From NCBI GenBank assembly GCA_016938095.1, contig JAFGVG010000284.1, positions 1-6,363 on the forward strand: a DNA stretch of 6,363 bases, read 5' to 3'. The position numbers and the translations under genes were made by a program. This DNA comes from Bacteroidales bacterium (GTDB lineage: Bacteria; Bacteroidota; Bacteroidia; Bacteroidales; UBA10428). Every line of letters begins with the position of its first letter. Position 1 is the first letter of the stretch. Below the pieces are notes generated by a model, which made no database searches, was not told where the DNA came from, and saw only the letters and a list, made by a program, of their open reading frames with translations. Below are positions 5,998 to 6,363 of this stretch, piece by piece.

Positions 5998-6025
5998 CAG
6001 CATCCAGTATCAAGTATCCAGCATC
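5998..6025 (+). repeat. Second heptad array (CAGYATC)
   Basis: Four in-phase 7-base units CAGCATC, CAGTATC, AAGTATC and CAGCATC, with a related ACACATC before and GAGTC after. The unit differs from NGACRAG but has the same length. It lies outside the right heptad array and ends about 20 bases before the promoter of tRNA-Gln. The stretch 5948-5990 between the arrays is C/A-rich with no gene. Confidence 0.8.
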
Positions 6026-6046
6026 GAGTCTTTTTTCACAGATTAT

Positions 6047-6077
6047 TTTGAAAAAACCAATACTCTTTATACTTTTG
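6047..6077 (+). promoter_or_regulatory. Promoter of tRNA-Gln
   Basis: TTTG (6047-6050) and TACTTTTG (6070-6077) are separated by 19 bases, an excellent match to the Bacteroidetes promoter TTTG-N19-21-TAnnTTTG. Transcription would start near 6084, about 20 bases before the mature tRNA. Confidence 0.85.
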
Positions 6078-6102
6078 CATCTCCTTTCTCATAAGGTGAT
6101 TT

Positions 6103-6175
6103 TGCCCTGTAGTGTAATTGGCAACACGTCTGTCTCTGGATCAGAAGACTCTAGGTTCGATTCCTAGCGGGGCAA
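6103..6175 (+). tRNA. tRNA-Gln (CTG)
   Basis: A 73-base cloverleaf. The acceptor stem is TGCCCTG (6103-6109) with CGGGGCA (6168-6174), including one T-G pair and the T1-A72 pair typical of glutamine tRNAs. The D arm is GTGT-AATTGGCA-ACAC. The anticodon stem TCTGT/TCAGA has a T-T mismatch next to the loop CTCTGGA, with anticodon CTG at 6136-6138, reading CAG codons. The T arm is CTAGG-TTCGATT-CCTAG. The discriminator is A6175 and CCA is not encoded. The nearby glnS product should charge it. Confidence 0.93.
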
Positions 6176-6176
6176 C

Positions 6177-6210
6177 AAAAAAAGACGCCGTTTTGCGGCG
6201 TCTTTTTTTT
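6177..6210 (+). terminator. Bidirectional terminator of tRNA-Gln and the TolB-like gene
   Basis: AGACGCCG (6183-6190) and CGGCGTCT (6196-6203) pair around loop TTTTG, extended by an A-run on the left and a T-run to 6210. It begins two bases after the tRNA. The A-run gives a T-run on the minus strand, so the same hairpin can end the convergent TolB-like gene, whose stop codon (6209-6211) overlaps its edge. Confidence 0.9.
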
Positions 6211-6363
6211 ATTCGATCCACACTACCTGTCGTGCCCCAATGGACAAAGGGATTTTCTGAACATCCGACCCGTCAGCATTCATCAGATAGATCTCATCAT
6301 CGCCATCGAAGATGATCTTTTCGCCATCGGGCGACCACGAGGGATTCCCGCCGTAGTTAACCA
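6209..6363 (-). CDS. TolB-like beta-propeller protein, C-terminal fragment
   Basis: The last 50 residues of a protein that begins beyond the right window edge. They contain NPSWSPDGEKIIF followed by DEIYLMNADGSDVQKI, the standard WD40-like (PD40) propeller blade seen in TolB and in many Bacteroidota surface or periplasmic proteins. The fragment ends IGARQVVWIE and then TAA. Full length, export signal and role cannot be judged. Such repeats also occur in peptidases and in OmpA-type lipoproteins, so the specific TolB function should not be assumed. Confidence 0.8.
   Translation of the reverse strand, partial: VNYGGNPSWSPDGEKIIFDGDDEIYLMNADGSDVQKIPLSIGARQVVWIE

Noticed and set aside
5288..6025. 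CRISPR-like array
   Set aside because: The repeated units are 7 and 26 bases with no unique spacers of regular length, and there are no cas genes.
5288..6030. True intervening sequence in a 23S rRNA gene
   Set aside because: No rRNA sequence is visible on either side; the neighbours are glnS and tRNA-Gln.
5752..6315. Small open frames through the heptad arrays and tRNA-Gln
   Set aside because: They consist of translated repeats, tRNA and terminator sequence with no family resemblance.

Overview
The window looks like chromosomal DNA of a Bacteroidota (Bacteroidetes) bacterium, probably an environmental Bacteroidales-like lineage. The clues are: promoters of the Bacteroidetes type (TAnnTTTG at about -7, once with TTTG 19 bases upstream), start codons without Shine-Dalgarno sequences, a lipoprotein with a Lys/Asp-rich segment directly after the lipid-carrying Cys, a stand-alone four-helix-bundle (23S rRNA IVS-type) gene, and tRNA genes without encoded CCA. 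Assignment below phylum is inference. Family assignments are from memory of conserved motifs, not from a search.

Layout. 1-540 (-): N-terminal 180 residues of a DUF819 membrane protein, cut by the window edge. 667-1767 (-): an AT-rich gene for a predicted surface lipoprotein with one EF-hand loop and eleven 21-residue leucine-rich repeats. 1768-2025: AT-rich spacer with two small dyads and the tRNA-Cys promoter. 2026-2096 (+): tRNA-Cys(GCA), followed by nested inverted repeats that separate it from a convergent operon. 2296-3259 (-): a compact operon, folB (dihydroneopterin aldolase), a CWC zinc-ribbon-like protein, and a double ACT-domain protein. 3260-3601: spacer with a cluster of short palindromic repeats and the glnS promoter. 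3602-5290 (+): glnS, glutaminyl-tRNA synthetase. 5288-6030: a four-helix-bundle protein gene between inverted arrays of 7-bp repeats plus other short tandem repeats. 6103-6175 (+): tRNA-Gln(CTG) with a clear promoter and terminator. 6209-6363 (-): C-terminus of a TolB-like beta-propeller protein.

How the parts relate. glnS and a tRNA it should charge lie on the same strand about 0.8 kb apart, and only the repeat-flanked four-helix-bundle cassette separates them. That cassette is the most interesting part of the window: its gene is much AT-richer than glnS, the left repeat array starts at the glnS stop codon, and the right array is the reverse complement of the same heptad family. This resembles an IVS-like element outside rRNA. 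The remaining genes are ordinary housekeeping or accessory genes; no defence system, CRISPR array, transposase or phage gene is visible.
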